Shown here piece by piece: positions 19,551-29,077 of a DNA stretch of 64,000 nt (within the stretch, counting starts at the first letter, position 1; each line of letters opens with the position of its first letter). Source of the stretch: Pseudomonas sp. FP2309 (GTDB taxonomy: Bacteria; Pseudomonadota; Gammaproteobacteria; Pseudomonadales; Pseudomonadaceae); NCBI RefSeq assembly GCF_030687575.1, contig NZ_CP117439.1, positions 4,641,501-4,705,500 on the forward strand, given 5' to 3'. A program made the translations under genes and the position numbers. Below the pieces are notes generated by a model. It was not told the DNA's origin. It made no database searches and was given only the letters and a program-made list of their open reading frames with translations.

Positions 19551-19845
19551 GGCAACGACCTCCTTGGCACAGTTCTTATTATTTTTTTCCGGTGAAGGGC
19601 CAGTCTAGTCAGGCGCCGTGGCTGAAGGAGTCGCCTTCGCAGCCAGCTTGATGACCGAACGGGTCAGCTGTGAGGATAGTTTAAGTCGCTTGAATCGGCG
19701 TCAGAGAAGTGCCGCCAATAAAGGCCTGCTGCGCCCGCAAACCGGGCGACTCGGTGAGCGGGACGAAAGGCAGCAGTGGGCCCGCGGCGCACGGCACTCG
19801 AGTACGTGCGCGGGGACGATCTAGCGTGGAGGCGAGAGTTTGCGC

Positions 19846-20301
19846 TCAACCGCGCAGCGCGTTAATCAAGTCCGCAAGCCATGGCTCGGCATCGGTTTCC
19901 GGGGTAACGCTTTCGCTGGCATCAAGGCGCAGCATCGGCAGCACCTCATGTACGCCCAGTTCGCCGAACAGCTCGCGCATCTGCTCGCCGCCACCGCAGA
20001 AGGTATCGCCGTAGCTGGCGTCGCCCAGGCCGATCACCGCACCCGGCAGGCCGCGAAACGCCGCGGGCAACTGGTCGCGCAGCGTCGAATACAGCGGTTG
20101 CAGGTTGTCGGGCAGTTCACCCATGCCAGTGGTGGAGGTCACGGCCAAAAAAGCCTCTGGAGCGAAGGCCTGCACGTCCGCCAGGGTGGCGCGTGGGTTA
20201 TGCCAGGCGTCGAAACCGGCGGCTTTGAGTTCTTTTTCAGCGTGGCGGGCGACTTCTTCAGCCGTGCCGTACACCGAGCCGGAGAGGATGGCGACTTTCA
20301 T
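19846..20301 (-). CDS. mioC: Flavodoxin, MioC-like
   Basis: A short-chain flavodoxin of 151 residues that binds FMN and carries electrons. The phosphate-binding loop is SGSVYGTAEEVA near the N terminus (about residues 7-18), and the isoalloxazine-contact loops read TSTTGMGELPDN and GLGDASYGDTFCGGG. The ATG at 20299-20301 was preferred to a TTG one codon upstream. It is divergent from the LOV-photoreceptor gene across about 127 bases. The partner enzyme is unknown. Confidence 0.88.
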   Translation of the reverse strand: MKVAILSGSVYGTAEEVARHAEKELKAAGFDAWHNPRATLADVQAFAPEAFLAVTSTTGMGELPDNLQPLYSTLRDQLPAAFRGLPGAVIGLGDASYGDTFCGGGEQMRELFGELGVHEVLPMLRLDASESVTPETDAEPWLADLINALRG

Positions 20302-20428
20302 CAATCTGATCCTGTAGTTGAGCCAAAGCCTGGGATATTAACAGCGGTGCAAATATTTCGGGGCGCGCCGTGCAAGATTCAGCAGTTGCAATAAACTGCC
20401 AATTTCAAATCAAGCCAAGGACCGCGCA

Positions 20429-20896
20429 ATGATTAACGCCAAGCTGATGCAAATGGTCATCAACGCTTCCAACGACGGCATTGTGGTCGCCGAGCGCGAA
20501 GGTAGAGACAAGCCGCTGATTTACGTTAACCCAGCCTTCGAACGGCTGACCGGCTATACGCTGGATGACATCCTCTATCAGGATTGCCGTTTCCTGCAGT
20601 CGGGTGACCGTGATCAGCCGGCACTGATGGCGATTCGAGAGGCCCTGGACAGTGGGGGTTCGTGCCGCGAAATCCTGCGTAACTACCGCAAAGACGGCAG
20701 CCACTTTTGGAACGAACTGTCACTTTCAACGGTGTACAACGACGCCGACAAGCAGACGTATTTTGTCGGTGTACAAAAAGACGTGACGCTTCAGGTCAAG
20801 GCCCAGCAGCGTGTCGCCCAGCTGGAAAACGAGCTGGCGCAGGTCAAAAGCGAGCTGGCCGCGCTTAAGACGACGAGCGGATCTAACAAAATTTAG
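20429..20896 (+). CDS. Short LOV blue-light photoreceptor
   Basis: A 155-residue single-domain LOV protein very like P. putida PpSB1-LOV. The FMN-binding photoactive motif reads YQDCRFLQSGDRDQ, with the adduct-forming Cys at position 53, as in PpSB1-LOV. The core PAS fold (about 5-120, including NYRKDGSHFWNELS) is followed by a coiled-coil-like C-terminal helix (VAQLENELAQVKSELAALK) that should dimerise. There is no attached output domain, so it must act through a partner, probably the MerR regulator encoded nearby. Confidence 0.93.
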   Translation: MINAKLMQMVINASNDGIVVAEREGRDKPLIYVNPAFERLTGYTLDDILYQDCRFLQSGDRDQPALMAIREALDSGGSCREILRNYRKDGSHFWNELSLSTVYNDADKQTYFVGVQKDVTLQVKAQQRVAQLENELAQVKSELAALKTTSGSNKI

Positions 20897-20957
20897 GATC
20901 CGTGGTAATTAACGCGGATAATGGTGGCACTTTAGTACCCTTCTACGAGCAACCGCG

Positions 20958-21563
20958 ATGCAACGCAATACGCTCCTGACCCAAGATGAGCTGGATTTCA
21001 TCCAGAGCATGCAGCACAACCCGCAACTCAACCTGCGGGATGCTTCGTCGAGCCTGACGGTCAATGGGGGCGCACAGATTCGCGACTTGCTCACCCGGTT
21101 GGCCGCCCACGACCAGGTTACGATCCAGGCCCAATTCGACAACCAGCAACTGACTTTTCCTCTGCATCTGGTCGAGGATGAGTTCAATGCCGTGCATCTG
21201 CGTTTGGGGGTGCCAACTATTTTTGAAGACGGGCCGATGATCCGGCCGTGGCGCCTGGCATTGGAAATGCCGGTGGCACTGGAGAACGTGCGGGGCAATC
21301 CCGGTGCGCTATGGGTGCACGAAGTGTCATTCAAGGGGGTACTGGTGGAGATCCGCGGCCGGGTCAAACCGCCGAAAACCTTTTCCCTGTGGTTCAGCCC
21401 GTCCGGGTATGAACGCATTGCGCTGCGCGGTAGCTTTGAGCGAGAAACCGCCCGAGGGTTGTTTGCCTACCGGCTGAGCCAGGGCGATGCAGACGAAACC
21501 GAACGTCTGCGCCAGTTCATCCTGCATCAGCACCGCTTGGCGCATCCGCAGATACATGCCTGA
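20958..21563 (+). CDS. Conserved hypothetical protein downstream of the LOV gene
   Basis: A 201-residue soluble protein with no signal peptide or membrane segment. I do not recognise catalytic motifs. The central part alternates beta-strand-like segments (DQVTIQAQFDNQQLTFPLHL, RPWRLALEMPVALENV, RVKPPKTFSLWFSP), a pattern compatible with a PilZ-like barrel, but the RxxxR signature for cyclic-di-GMP is not evident. It lies 61 bases after the LOV gene on the same strand and converges on the MerR gene two bases away. Confidence 0.7.
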   Translation: MQRNTLLTQDELDFIQSMQHNPQLNLRDASSSLTVNGGAQIRDLLTRLAAHDQVTIQAQFDNQQLTFPLHLVEDEFNAVHLRLGVPTIFEDGPMIRPWRLALEMPVALENVRGNPGALWVHEVSFKGVLVEIRGRVKPPKTFSLWFSPSGYERIALRGSFERETARGLFAYRLSQGDADETERLRQFILHQHRLAHPQIHA

Positions 21564-21565
21564 TA

Positions 21566-22561
21566 TCAGGTATCCAGGCTGCCGCTGAGAAACTGCTGCA
21601 AACGGCGCTGCATCAAACGTCCTTCACTGCCCAGGCAGCCGACGGCGGAACCCGCCAGGTCTTCCTCCGCCAGGTCCGACGCGGCACCGGCAATGAACAG
21701 CGGGCAATCCAGGGTCTGCGCCAGACGGTTAAGGCGCCCGACCAGTTCATACTTGTGTGAATGGTTGGAAAAAACCACCAACGCTTGAGGGCGGAATTTC
21801 TCACACACCAGGGTCAATTCATCAAACGGCTGGCCCATGCCCAGCACTTTCACGGCCAGGTCCTCACGACTGAGCAACAGCGCCGCGACCAGCAACTCCA
21901 ATGTGCGGCACTCGCCGGGCATGGCCGCCAACAGAACCCTCGGTGCCTCTGACACCGTCGCGAGCTGCAGGCGAAGCAGGGTATGCGCGCGCATGAAGGC
22001 ATCGAAAAACAGCCACTCACTGGCCTGGCCGAAACGCCCTTGATGGCGCCCGAGTTCACCCCACAAGGGCATCAGAACATTCTGGAACGCCACGCTTGCG
22101 GGATAGCTCGCAACAATCTGGCCGTAGAGGCGCTCCAGTTGACGGTCGTCAAAGGCGCTGACGCTCTGCATCAGAAGGACTCGCCATCGCGACCACTCGC
22201 CCTCTTCAATCGTGTCCCGCTCAGCGCGAATGGCTTCGGCCTGCTGAGCGTCACGCGCGAGAATCTTGCCCACCTTACTCACCGCCACGCCGCGCTCGAT
22301 CCAGTCGAGAATACGATTGACGGTCTCGATATCCGTTTTGGAATAGAGACGGTGCCCGCTTTCGGTGCGCATGGGCTGAATCAGACCATAACGCCGCTCC
22401 CAGGCACGCAGGGTGACCGGGTTAACGCCTGTCAGTCTCGAGACTTCACGGATGGGGAAAAGCACACCGGAATCGGCGATATCCAGATGCGAAAGACTAT
22501 CAACGGGAGCAGTGATCACGGGCATTTGAGGGCAAAAAACCAACGGTGACTGGGCGCCCAT
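21566..22561 (-). CDS. MerR-family regulator of the LitR/CarH type (PplR-like)
   Basis: A 331-residue regulator. The N-terminal MerR winged helix spans about residues 36-105 (IREVSRLTGVNPVTLRAWER, HRLYSKTDIETVNRI). The C-terminal half has the helical-bundle and Rossmann layout of cobalamin-binding LitR/CarH proteins, but the B12-binding E/DxHxxG motif is not visible, as in the class II LitR proteins of P. putida (PplR1-3). In P. putida PplR3 is encoded beside PpSB1-LOV and both are needed for light-induced transcription. The same pairing here implies the same role. Confidence 0.87.
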   Translation of the reverse strand: MGAQSPLVFCPQMPVITAPVDSLSHLDIADSGVLFPIREVSRLTGVNPVTLRAWERRYGLIQPMRTESGHRLYSKTDIETVNRILDWIERGVAVSKVGKILARDAQQAEAIRAERDTIEEGEWSRWRVLLMQSVSAFDDRQLERLYGQIVASYPASVAFQNVLMPLWGELGRHQGRFGQASEWLFFDAFMRAHTLLRLQLATVSEAPRVLLAAMPGECRTLELLVAALLLSREDLAVKVLGMGQPFDELTLVCEKFRPQALVVFSNHSHKYELVGRLNRLAQTLDCPLFIAGAASDLAEEDLAGSAVGCLGSEGRLMQRRLQQFLSGSLDT

Positions 22562-22630
22562 TTAACGCCTTTAAGCCTGTCCTTTTCAAGCGCCTGGCTT
22601 TTCGGACCAATGCCGCTGGCGTATTGCGGC

Positions 22631-22657
22631 AAAACAGGAATAATCCTTGCCTGTTTT
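22631..22657. promoter_or_regulatory. Inverted repeat in the divergent region before the ABM-fol cluster
   Basis: AAAACAGG and CCTGTTTT form an 8-bp inverted repeat with an 11-base spacer between the MerR start and the ABM gene. It could be an operator for the MerR regulator or a weak terminator-like hairpin. It does not match the published P. putida PplR1 direct repeat. Confidence 0.3.
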
Positions 22658-22736
22658 TACATAGCGGCACTACCCCGTCGCTGTGTTTGTGCGCCGCCTA
22701 CCCGGTCCAGCGCACCCGAATATTTGGAGATACACA

Positions 22737-23297
22737 ATGTCTACCTCTCCCGTTACCTTGATGGTTGCGCGCCGCGTCGCCAAAGGGCGCTACGAAGAAC
22801 TGATGGCCTGGCTGCGCGAAGGCGAGCAATTGGCCACGGACTTTCCCGGTTACCTGGGTTCCGGCGTACTCGCTCCGCCGCCGGACGATGATGAGTTCCA
22901 GATCATTTTCCGCTTCGCCGATGAAAAGACCCTGCATGCCTGGGAGTTTTCCGCTTCCCGCAGTACCTGGCTGAGCCGTGGCAGCGACCTGTTTGCCGAC
23001 CCGTCCGAGCACCGCGTACGCGGCATCGATGGCTGGTTTGGCGCCGTGGGTGCGCGTCCGCCGCGCTGGAAACAGGCGGTCGCGATCTGGCTGGCATTCT
23101 TCCCCGTCTCACTACTGTTCAACTTTGTATTGGGTCCGCTGCTCAATGAGCTGGACCTGCTGCCTCGCGTGCTGGTCAGCACGCTGGCGCTGACGCCGCT
23201 GATGGTTTACCTGTTTATCCCGCTGTCGACTCACCTGCTGGCGAACTGGCTGCATCCGGCCCCCACGCCGCGCGAGGCTACCGAAGCGGCTGCGTGA
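22737..23297 (+). CDS. Antibiotic-biosynthesis-monooxygenase-domain membrane protein
   Basis: A 186-residue protein: an N-terminal ABM (dimeric alpha/beta barrel) domain of about 100 residues (VTLMVARRVAKGRYEELMAW, AWEFSASRSTWLSRG) is followed by two hydrophobic helices (about 115-165, including AVAIWLAFFPVSLLFNFVLG). The ATG at 22737 has GGAG 7 bases upstream. The ABM domain with a membrane tail is common in Pseudomonas but its role is not known. It is the first gene of the run into folM-folE-folX and divergent from the MerR gene. Confidence 0.85.
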   Translation: MSTSPVTLMVARRVAKGRYEELMAWLREGEQLATDFPGYLGSGVLAPPPDDDEFQIIFRFADEKTLHAWEFSASRSTWLSRGSDLFADPSEHRVRGIDGWFGAVGARPPRWKQAVAIWLAFFPVSLLFNFVLGPLLNELDLLPRVLVSTLALTPLMVYLFIPLSTHLLANWLHPAPTPREATEAAA

Positions 23298-23353
23298 TAC
23301 AGGGGCGGCCCGTCGCTGGTATGATTTGCGCCTGCCAGCGACGCGAGCCTCCC

Positions 23354-24064
23354 ATGACTGTAACGAACGCCCCGATTTTGATCACCGGCGCCGGCCAGCG
23401 TGTTGGCCTGCATTGCGCCCAACGCCTGCTGGATGAGGGCCAGTCGGTCATTTTCAGCTACCGCAGCGAACGCCCCGGCGTGCAGGCCTTGCGCGAACGG
23501 GGTGCGGTCGGCGTGTTTGCAGATTTCTCCAGCGAAACCGGAATCCTGGCGTTTATCGCTGAACTGCACACCCATACCCAAAGCCTGCGCGCAATCATCC
23601 ACAACGCCTCGGCCTGGGTCGCGGAAACCCCCGGCGACGAAAGCCGCGCATTCACTGACATGTTCAGCGTGCACATGCTTGCGCCCTACCTGATCAACCT
23701 GCATTGTTCACCTTTGCTGCAACGCTCGACACCTGCCGACATCGTGCACATCAGCGACGATGTGGTGCGCAAGGGCAGCCGCCAGCACATCGCTTATTGC
23801 GCAACCAAGGCCGGACTCGACAGCCTGACGCTGTCGTTTGCCGCGCAGTTTGCGCCGCTGATCAAGGTCAACGGCATCGCACCTGCGATGGTGATGTTCA
23901 ACGAAGGCGACGACGCAGCCTACCGAGCCAAAGTCTTGGCCAAATCGGCATTGGGCATCGAACCCGGGCCCGAGGTGATCTACCAGAGCGTGCGTTACCT
24001 GCTGGATAACCCCTATGTCACCGGTACCACCCTGACCGTCAACGGCGGGCGGCACATCAAGTAA
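23354..24064 (+). CDS. folM: Dihydromonapterin reductase
   Basis: FolM is an SDR that reduces dihydromonapterin to tetrahydromonapterin, the cofactor of phenylalanine hydroxylase in Pseudomonas. The product has 236 residues. It starts [18 protein letters not shown], with the NADPH loop TGAGQRVG (TGxxxRxG type of FolM and pteridine reductases). HNASAW and the active-site Tyr in AYCATKAG follow, and it ends VNGGRHIK like E. coli FolM. An upstream GTG (23294) would overlap the previous stop but adds residues not found in the family. Confidence 0.92.
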   Translation: MTVTNAPILITGAGQRVGLHCAQRLLDEGQSVIFSYRSERPGVQALRERGAVGVFADFSSETGILAFIAELHTHTQSLRAIIHNASAWVAETPGDESRAFTDMFSVHMLAPYLINLHCSPLLQRSTPADIVHISDDVVRKGSRQHIAYCATKAGLDSLTLSFAAQFAPLIKVNGIAPAMVMFNEGDDAAYRAKVLAKSALGIEPGPEVIYQSVRYLLDNPYVTGTTLTVNGGRHIK

Positions 24065-24084
24065 GCCGTTTGCGAGGATGTTGT

Positions 24085-24645
24085 ATGACTTTATCCCTGC
24101 CCCACCATTACCGCGAAATTCTCAAGGGCTTGGGTGAAGACCCGGAGCGCGAAGGCCTGCTCGACACTCCCCAGCGCGCCGCCAAAGCCATGCAGTACCT
24201 GTGTCATGGCTACGAGCAGGACCTGGATACCATCATCAATGGCGCGTTGTTTGCCTCAGACAATGACGAGATGGTGATCCTCCAGGACATCGAGTTGTAC
24301 TCGCTGTGCGAACACCACCTGCTGCCCTTTATCGGCAAGGCCCATGTGGCCTATATTCCGACCGGCAAGGTGTTGGGCCTGTCGAAGCTGGCACGCATCG
24401 TCGACATGTTCGCCCGGCGCCTGCAGATCCAGGAGAACCTCACGCGGCAGATCGCCGACGCTATCCAGCAAGTGACCCAGGCCGCCGGTGTGGCGGTGGT
24501 GATCGAGGCCAAGCACATGTGCATGATGATGCGCGGCGTGGAAAAACAGAATTCAACCATGAACACCTCGGTGATGCTCGGCGCCTTCCGCGAATCGAAC
24601 ACCACGCGCATGGAGTTCCTGCAACTGATTGGACGGAGCAAGTAG
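24085..24645 (+). CDS. folE: GTP cyclohydrolase I
   Basis: It converts GTP to dihydroneopterin triphosphate, the first step of folate and pterin synthesis. The product is 186 residues. Zinc ligands and family signature are visible in [19 protein letters not shown] and in the late Cys of [10 protein letters not shown]. The ATG at 24085-24087 follows GAGG; a TTG 15 bases upstream is less likely. Pseudomonas often carries two folE genes. This one sits between folM and folX, so it likely serves monapterin synthesis. Confidence 0.95.
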   Translation: MTLSLPHHYREILKGLGEDPEREGLLDTPQRAAKAMQYLCHGYEQDLDTIINGALFASDNDEMVILQDIELYSLCEHHLLPFIGKAHVAYIPTGKVLGLSKLARIVDMFARRLQIQENLTRQIADAIQQVTQAAGVAVVIEAKHMCMMMRGVEKQNSTMNTSVMLGAFRESNTTRMEFLQLIGRSK

Positions 24646-24647
24646 CA

Positions 24648-25019
24648 ATGTCACAACTTCAACCAGGCATGGCGCGCATCCGGGTCAAGGACCTGTGCCT
24701 GCGCACCTATATCGGCATCAATGAGGACGAAATCCTCAACAAGCAGGACGTGCTGATCAACCTGAGCATCCTGTATGCCGCTCAGGAAGCGGTGCGTGAC
24801 AACGATATCGACCACGCGCTGAACTACCGCACCATCACCAAGGCGATCATTGCCCACGTGGAAGGCAACCGCTTTGCCTTGCTCGAACGCCTGACCCAGG
24901 AACTGTTGGACCTGGTGATGAGCAATGAGTCGGTGCTGTACGCCGAAGTCGAGGTGGACAAGCCCCATGCGCTGCGATTTGCCGAGTCGGTTTCGATAAC
25001 GCTCGCGGCAAGCCGCTAG
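24648..25019 (+). CDS. folX: Dihydroneopterin triphosphate 2'-epimerase
   Basis: FolX epimerises dihydroneopterin triphosphate to dihydromonapterin triphosphate, the step between FolE and FolM. The product has 123 residues, starting MSQLQPGMARIRVKDLCLRT. It belongs to the FolB/FolX tunnelling fold (RTYIGINEDEILNKQDVLIN, then DIDHALNYRTITKAII). FolX is favoured over FolB by its neighbours and by sequence character. The ATG lies 2 bases after the folE stop. Confidence 0.9.
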   Translation: MSQLQPGMARIRVKDLCLRTYIGINEDEILNKQDVLINLSILYAAQEAVRDNDIDHALNYRTITKAIIAHVEGNRFALLERLTQELLDLVMSNESVLYAEVEVDKPHALRFAESVSITLAASR

Positions 25020-25091
25020 CGGCAAGCCACAAATATTCCAACTTGCAGCTTGAAGCTCACCCGCTGGAAGCTGTCTCAAAGAGCCCCCCAC

Positions 25092-25388
25092 ATGACCGAT
25101 CAACAACGCCTCGAACTCGAAGCCGCCGCCTTCCGCCGGCTGGTGGCGCACCTGGACAGCCGCAAGGATGTGCAGAACATCGACCTGATGAACCTCGCCG
25201 GTTTCTGCCGTAACTGCTTGTCCAAGTGGTACAAGGCCGAGGCCGACGAGCGCCAGATCGCGCTGAGCCTCGATGACGCCCGTGAAGTGGTGTACGGCAT
25301 GCCATACGCCGAGTGGAAAGCCCAATACCAGAAAGAAGCCAGCGCCGATCAACAGGCGGCGTTCGCCAAAGGAAAACCTCATGACTGA
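25092..25388 (+). CDS. DUF1244-family protein
   Basis: A 98-residue conserved protein of the DUF1244 family (SMc04008-like, helical). The family core is recognisable in QNIDLMNLAGFCRNCLSKWY and MPYAEWKAQYQ; the CRNC cysteine pair may bind a metal. No function is established. The ATG at 25092 is used since the longer frame from 25050 lacks a ribosome site. It overlaps the following HopJ-family gene by 8 bases and so shares its operon. Confidence 0.85.
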   Translation: MTDQQRLELEAAAFRRLVAHLDSRKDVQNIDLMNLAGFCRNCLSKWYKAEADERQIALSLDDAREVVYGMPYAEWKAQYQKEASADQQAAFAKGKPHD

Positions 25389-25719
25389 TTTGAACACCCT
25401 GCGCGCCAGCCTCAACAGCGGCGGACACCTGTTTGCCGACACCCTCGCGTTTATCGCGGCCGGTTACGACTACCAGCCACAAGCCTTCACGAACGGCAGC
25501 GTGGAAAACGCCGCCGGGCAAAACGAAGGATCGTGCAAGACCCTGGGTTTGGCGCTGCTGGAAGGGCTGAGTGATCGGGAAGCGTTGCTGGCGTTTGGTG
25601 AGCATTACCGGTCGGTAGTGGACACTCCGGACGGCAGTGACCATGGCAACATTCGTGCATTGATTGCCCATGGGTTGGCCGCTGTGAAATTTGCTGAACA
25701 GCCTCTGAAACGCCGTTGA
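25381..25719 (+). CDS. HopJ-family protein
   Basis: A 112-residue protein of the HopJ type III effector family by sequence (FADTLAFIAAGYDYQPQAF, NEGSCKTLGLALL, HYRSVVDTPDGSDH). Family members are found in many non-pathogenic bacteria, usually next to DUF1244 genes as here, so the name does not imply secretion. It overlaps the DUF1244 gene by 8 bases. Its ribosome site AAAGGAAAACCTC lies inside that gene. Function unknown. Confidence 0.88.
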   Translation: MTDLNTLRASLNSGGHLFADTLAFIAAGYDYQPQAFTNGSVENAAGQNEGSCKTLGLALLEGLSDREALLAFGEHYRSVVDTPDGSDHGNIRALIAHGLAAVKFAEQPLKRR

Positions 25720-25771
25720 TTTCATCGCCAACCCCACATTTGTTTCGTGGTGCTGGCTGGATCACAGGCAT

Positions 25772-25799
25772 AAAAAAACCGGCTTTCGCCGGTTTTTTT
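25772..25799. terminator. Bidirectional terminator between the hopJ-like gene and trxB
   Basis: Seven A, ACCGGC, TTTC loop, GCCGGT and seven T form a perfect stem (extended 25772-25783 with 25788-25799). It serves both the plus-strand fol operon and minus-strand trxB, which converge here. Confidence 0.92.
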
Positions 25800-25810
25800 G
25801 AATCAACGGG

Positions 25811-26782
<972 letters not shown>

Positions 26783-27055
26783 CTATCGACCGTCCGGACC
26801 ACAAGACGGCGGGAATAAAAAAGGACCGCGAAGCACTTGGGGAAGGCTTTAACTCGCAGATCCTGAAAAATAATGGGTGAAGCGTATAGAGGGGGGCAAG
26901 ATTAAGGAAATACGGAATAACAATCCAGCTCATAGGCGGTCTCTATGCAGTCAGCGCGGCTGATCGACGCCTTTGTTACCGTTGATGTCGCGGCTTTCAC
27001 CTTGAATGCAAAGCCGGTAAGGTCGGCGCGTTCGTTATCCTGCTCGGAGTTCGCC

Positions 27056-27820
27056 ATGCCCGCCCCTGCTCTTTCCGGCCCGCAATACCTGCGCGAAGGT
27101 CTTAAATTGGTCCTCAGTCCAGGCTTGCGTCTGTTCGTGCTGCTGCCGCTGGTGATCAATATCGTGCTGTTCGTCGGCCTGATCTACTTCGCCGGGCATC
27201 AGTTCAGCCTGTGGGTCGATCATTTGATGCCGACGCTGCCCAGTTGGCTGAGCTTTTTGAATTACCTGCTGTGGCCATTGTTTGTAGTGCTGGTGGTGCT
27301 GATGGTGTTTTTCACCTTCACCATGCTCGCCAATATCATTGCTGCGCCGTTCAATGGCTTTCTCTCGGAGAAGGTCGAAGTGGTGGTGCGTGGCACCGAT
27401 GACTTCCCGGCCTTCAGTTGGGGCGAGTTGATCGCCATGGTGCCACGCACCCTCGCCCGCGAAATGCGCAAGTTGGGCTACTTTCTGCCGCGGGCCATCG
27501 GCCTGTTTATCCTGTCGTTCATCCCGGTGGTGAACCTGATCGCTGCGCCGTTGTGGCTGCTGTTCGGCGTGTGGATGATGGCGATCCAATACATCGACTA
27601 CCCGGCCGACAACCACAAACTGGGCTGGAACGAGATGCTCGCGTGGCTGCGCCAGAAACGCTGGCAGAGCATGAGTTTCGGCGGGATTGTTTACCTGGTG
27701 CTGCTGGTGCCGGTGGTCAACCTGCTGATGATGCCGGCGGCGGTAGCGGGCGCGACATTGTTCTGGGTGCGTGAGCAGGGGGCCGAGGCGATGGCGGCGC
27801 CAAAGGTCATCAAGTCATAA
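27056..27820 (+). CDS. cysZ: Sulfate transporter CysZ
   Basis: An inner-membrane protein that imports sulfate for cysteine synthesis. The ATG at 27056 ([20 protein letters not shown]) follows GGAG and gives 254 residues, the usual size. Long hydrophobic segments lie near residues 25-50, 65-95 and 140-185 and again before the C terminus; the family motifs [16 protein letters not shown] and [11 protein letters not shown] are present. A longer frame from 26945 has no family support. Confidence 0.92.
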   Translation: MPAPALSGPQYLREGLKLVLSPGLRLFVLLPLVINIVLFVGLIYFAGHQFSLWVDHLMPTLPSWLSFLNYLLWPLFVVLVVLMVFFTFTMLANIIAAPFNGFLSEKVEVVVRGTDDFPAFSWGELIAMVPRTLAREMRKLGYFLPRAIGLFILSFIPVVNLIAAPLWLLFGVWMMAIQYIDYPADNHKLGWNEMLAWLRQKRWQSMSFGGIVYLVLLVPVVNLLMMPAAVAGATLFWVREQGAEAMAAPKVIKS

Positions 27821-27874
27821 ATCCATCATCTGGATGACACAATGACGACATGGCCCACAGTGACACTGTGAGCC

Positions 27875-29077
27875 ATGACGACAGCTTCGCTTCACATCAC
27901 CCTGATTACCGAAACCTTCCCGCCAGAAATCAACGGGGTGGCCAATACCCTTGGCCGCCTGTGCGACGGTTTGCGCGCGCGCGGCCATCAGGTCGAACTG
28001 GTGCGCCCGCGCCAGGGCACTGACCAAAGCCGTCCGAGTGATGACAACTTGCTGTTGTGCCGTGGCTGGCCGCTGCCGGGTTATCCGGGCCTGCAATGGG
28101 GCCAGTCGTCGATGCACAAGCTGCTGCGACGCTGGACACGGCAACGTCCGGACGTGCTGTACATCGCCACGGAAGGGCCGCTGGGGCTGTCGGCACTGCG
28201 CGCGGCACGCCGCTTGGGAATCAGCGTGGTCAGCGGTTTTCACACCAATTTCCAGCAATACTCCAACCGGTACGGCTTGAGCCTGTTGAGCCGTATGGTC
28301 ACGCATTACCTGCGCTGGTTTCATAACCGCTCCACCCTGACCCTGGTACCCAGCGCCAGCCAGCGCCTGGAGCTGGAGCGCCGACATTTCGAACGGCTGG
28401 GGATGCTGTCCCGCGGGGTCGACAGTCAGTTGTTCCACCCGGCCAAGCGTGACAACGCCTTGCGTGACAGCTGGGGCCTGGGAAACGACGACATTGGCGT
28501 GCTGCACGTGGGGCGCCTGGCTCAGGAGAAGAACCTCGGCGTGCTCAAGCGCTGCTTTGATGCGTTGCAGGCGACATACCCGCAACGGCGCATGAAGCTG
28601 ATCATCGTCGGCGACGGCCCACAACGCGCGCTATTGGAGCGCGAGTTGCCGGAGGCGGCATTCTGCGGCACCCAGCGCGGCGAAGAGCTGGCAAAGTATT
28701 ACGCTTCCGGGGATCTGTTTCTGTTCCCCAGCCTGACTGAAACCTTCGGCAACGTGGTGCTCGAAGCCATGGCTTCCGGCCTCGGGGTGGTGGCCTACGA
28801 CCAGGCAGCCGCAAGCCAGCATCTACGCCATGGCTACAGCGGTGCCTTGGCGATGCCGGGGGATGAAAATGCGTTTTGCGATGCCGCCATCTGGCTGCTG
28901 GAGGAGCGTGAGACGTTGCGCAGAGCCCGCTTGAATGCGCGCCAGCATGCCAGTCGCCAGGGCTGGCCGGCGATTATCGAGCAGTTCGAGCGTCAGTTAC
29001 GCGGGGTGTGCAAGGACGGGCACCCGGTGCCCGCCCTGTCGCCCCTTACACCAGGGTCGTCAACGCCTCACGACTGA
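27875..29077 (+). CDS. GT4/GT1-type glycosyltransferase (mannosyltransferase-like)
   Basis: A 400-residue retaining glycosyltransferase with GT-B fold. The N terminus TLITETFPPEINGVANTLGRL matches GDP-mannose-dependent alpha-mannosyltransferases. The donor-binding C-terminal half has GVLHVGRLAQEKNL and the ExFGNVVLEAMASG pattern (FPSLTETFGNVVLEAMASGL). The acceptor is unknown, perhaps a lipid or carbohydrate. Its 3' end overlaps the end of the convergent oxidoreductase gene by 32 bases. Confidence 0.9.
   Translation: MTTASLHITLITETFPPEINGVANTLGRLCDGLRARGHQVELVRPRQGTDQSRPSDDNLLLCRGWPLPGYPGLQWGQSSMHKLLRRWTRQRPDVLYIATEGPLGLSALRAARRLGISVVSGFHTNFQQYSNRYGLSLLSRMVTHYLRWFHNRSTLTLVPSASQRLELERRHFERLGMLSRGVDSQLFHPAKRDNALRDSWGLGNDDIGVLHVGRLAQEKNLGVLKRCFDALQATYPQRRMKLIIVGDGPQRALLERELPEAAFCGTQRGEELAKYYASGDLFLFPSLTETFGNVVLEAMASGLGVVAYDQAAASQHLRHGYSGALAMPGDENAFCDAAIWLLEERETLRRARLNARQHASRQGWPAIIEQFERQLRGVCKDGHPVPALSPLTPGSSTPHD

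Noticed and set aside
19551..19845. A gene in the 295-base gap between the aldolase and flavodoxin genes
   Set aside because: Short frames on both strands lack start signals and recognisable sequence; I see nothing definite here.
20302..23353. P. putida PplR1 direct repeat T(G/A)TACA-N12-TGTA(C/T)A near the LOV/MerR genes
   Set aside because: TGTACA occurs only inside the LOV coding sequence at unsuitable spacing; no site with the right layout is in the promoter regions I read.
25381..25719. HopJ as a sign of a type III secretion system
   Set aside because: No secretion or chaperone genes are near, and the family is widespread next to DUF1244 in non-pathogens.
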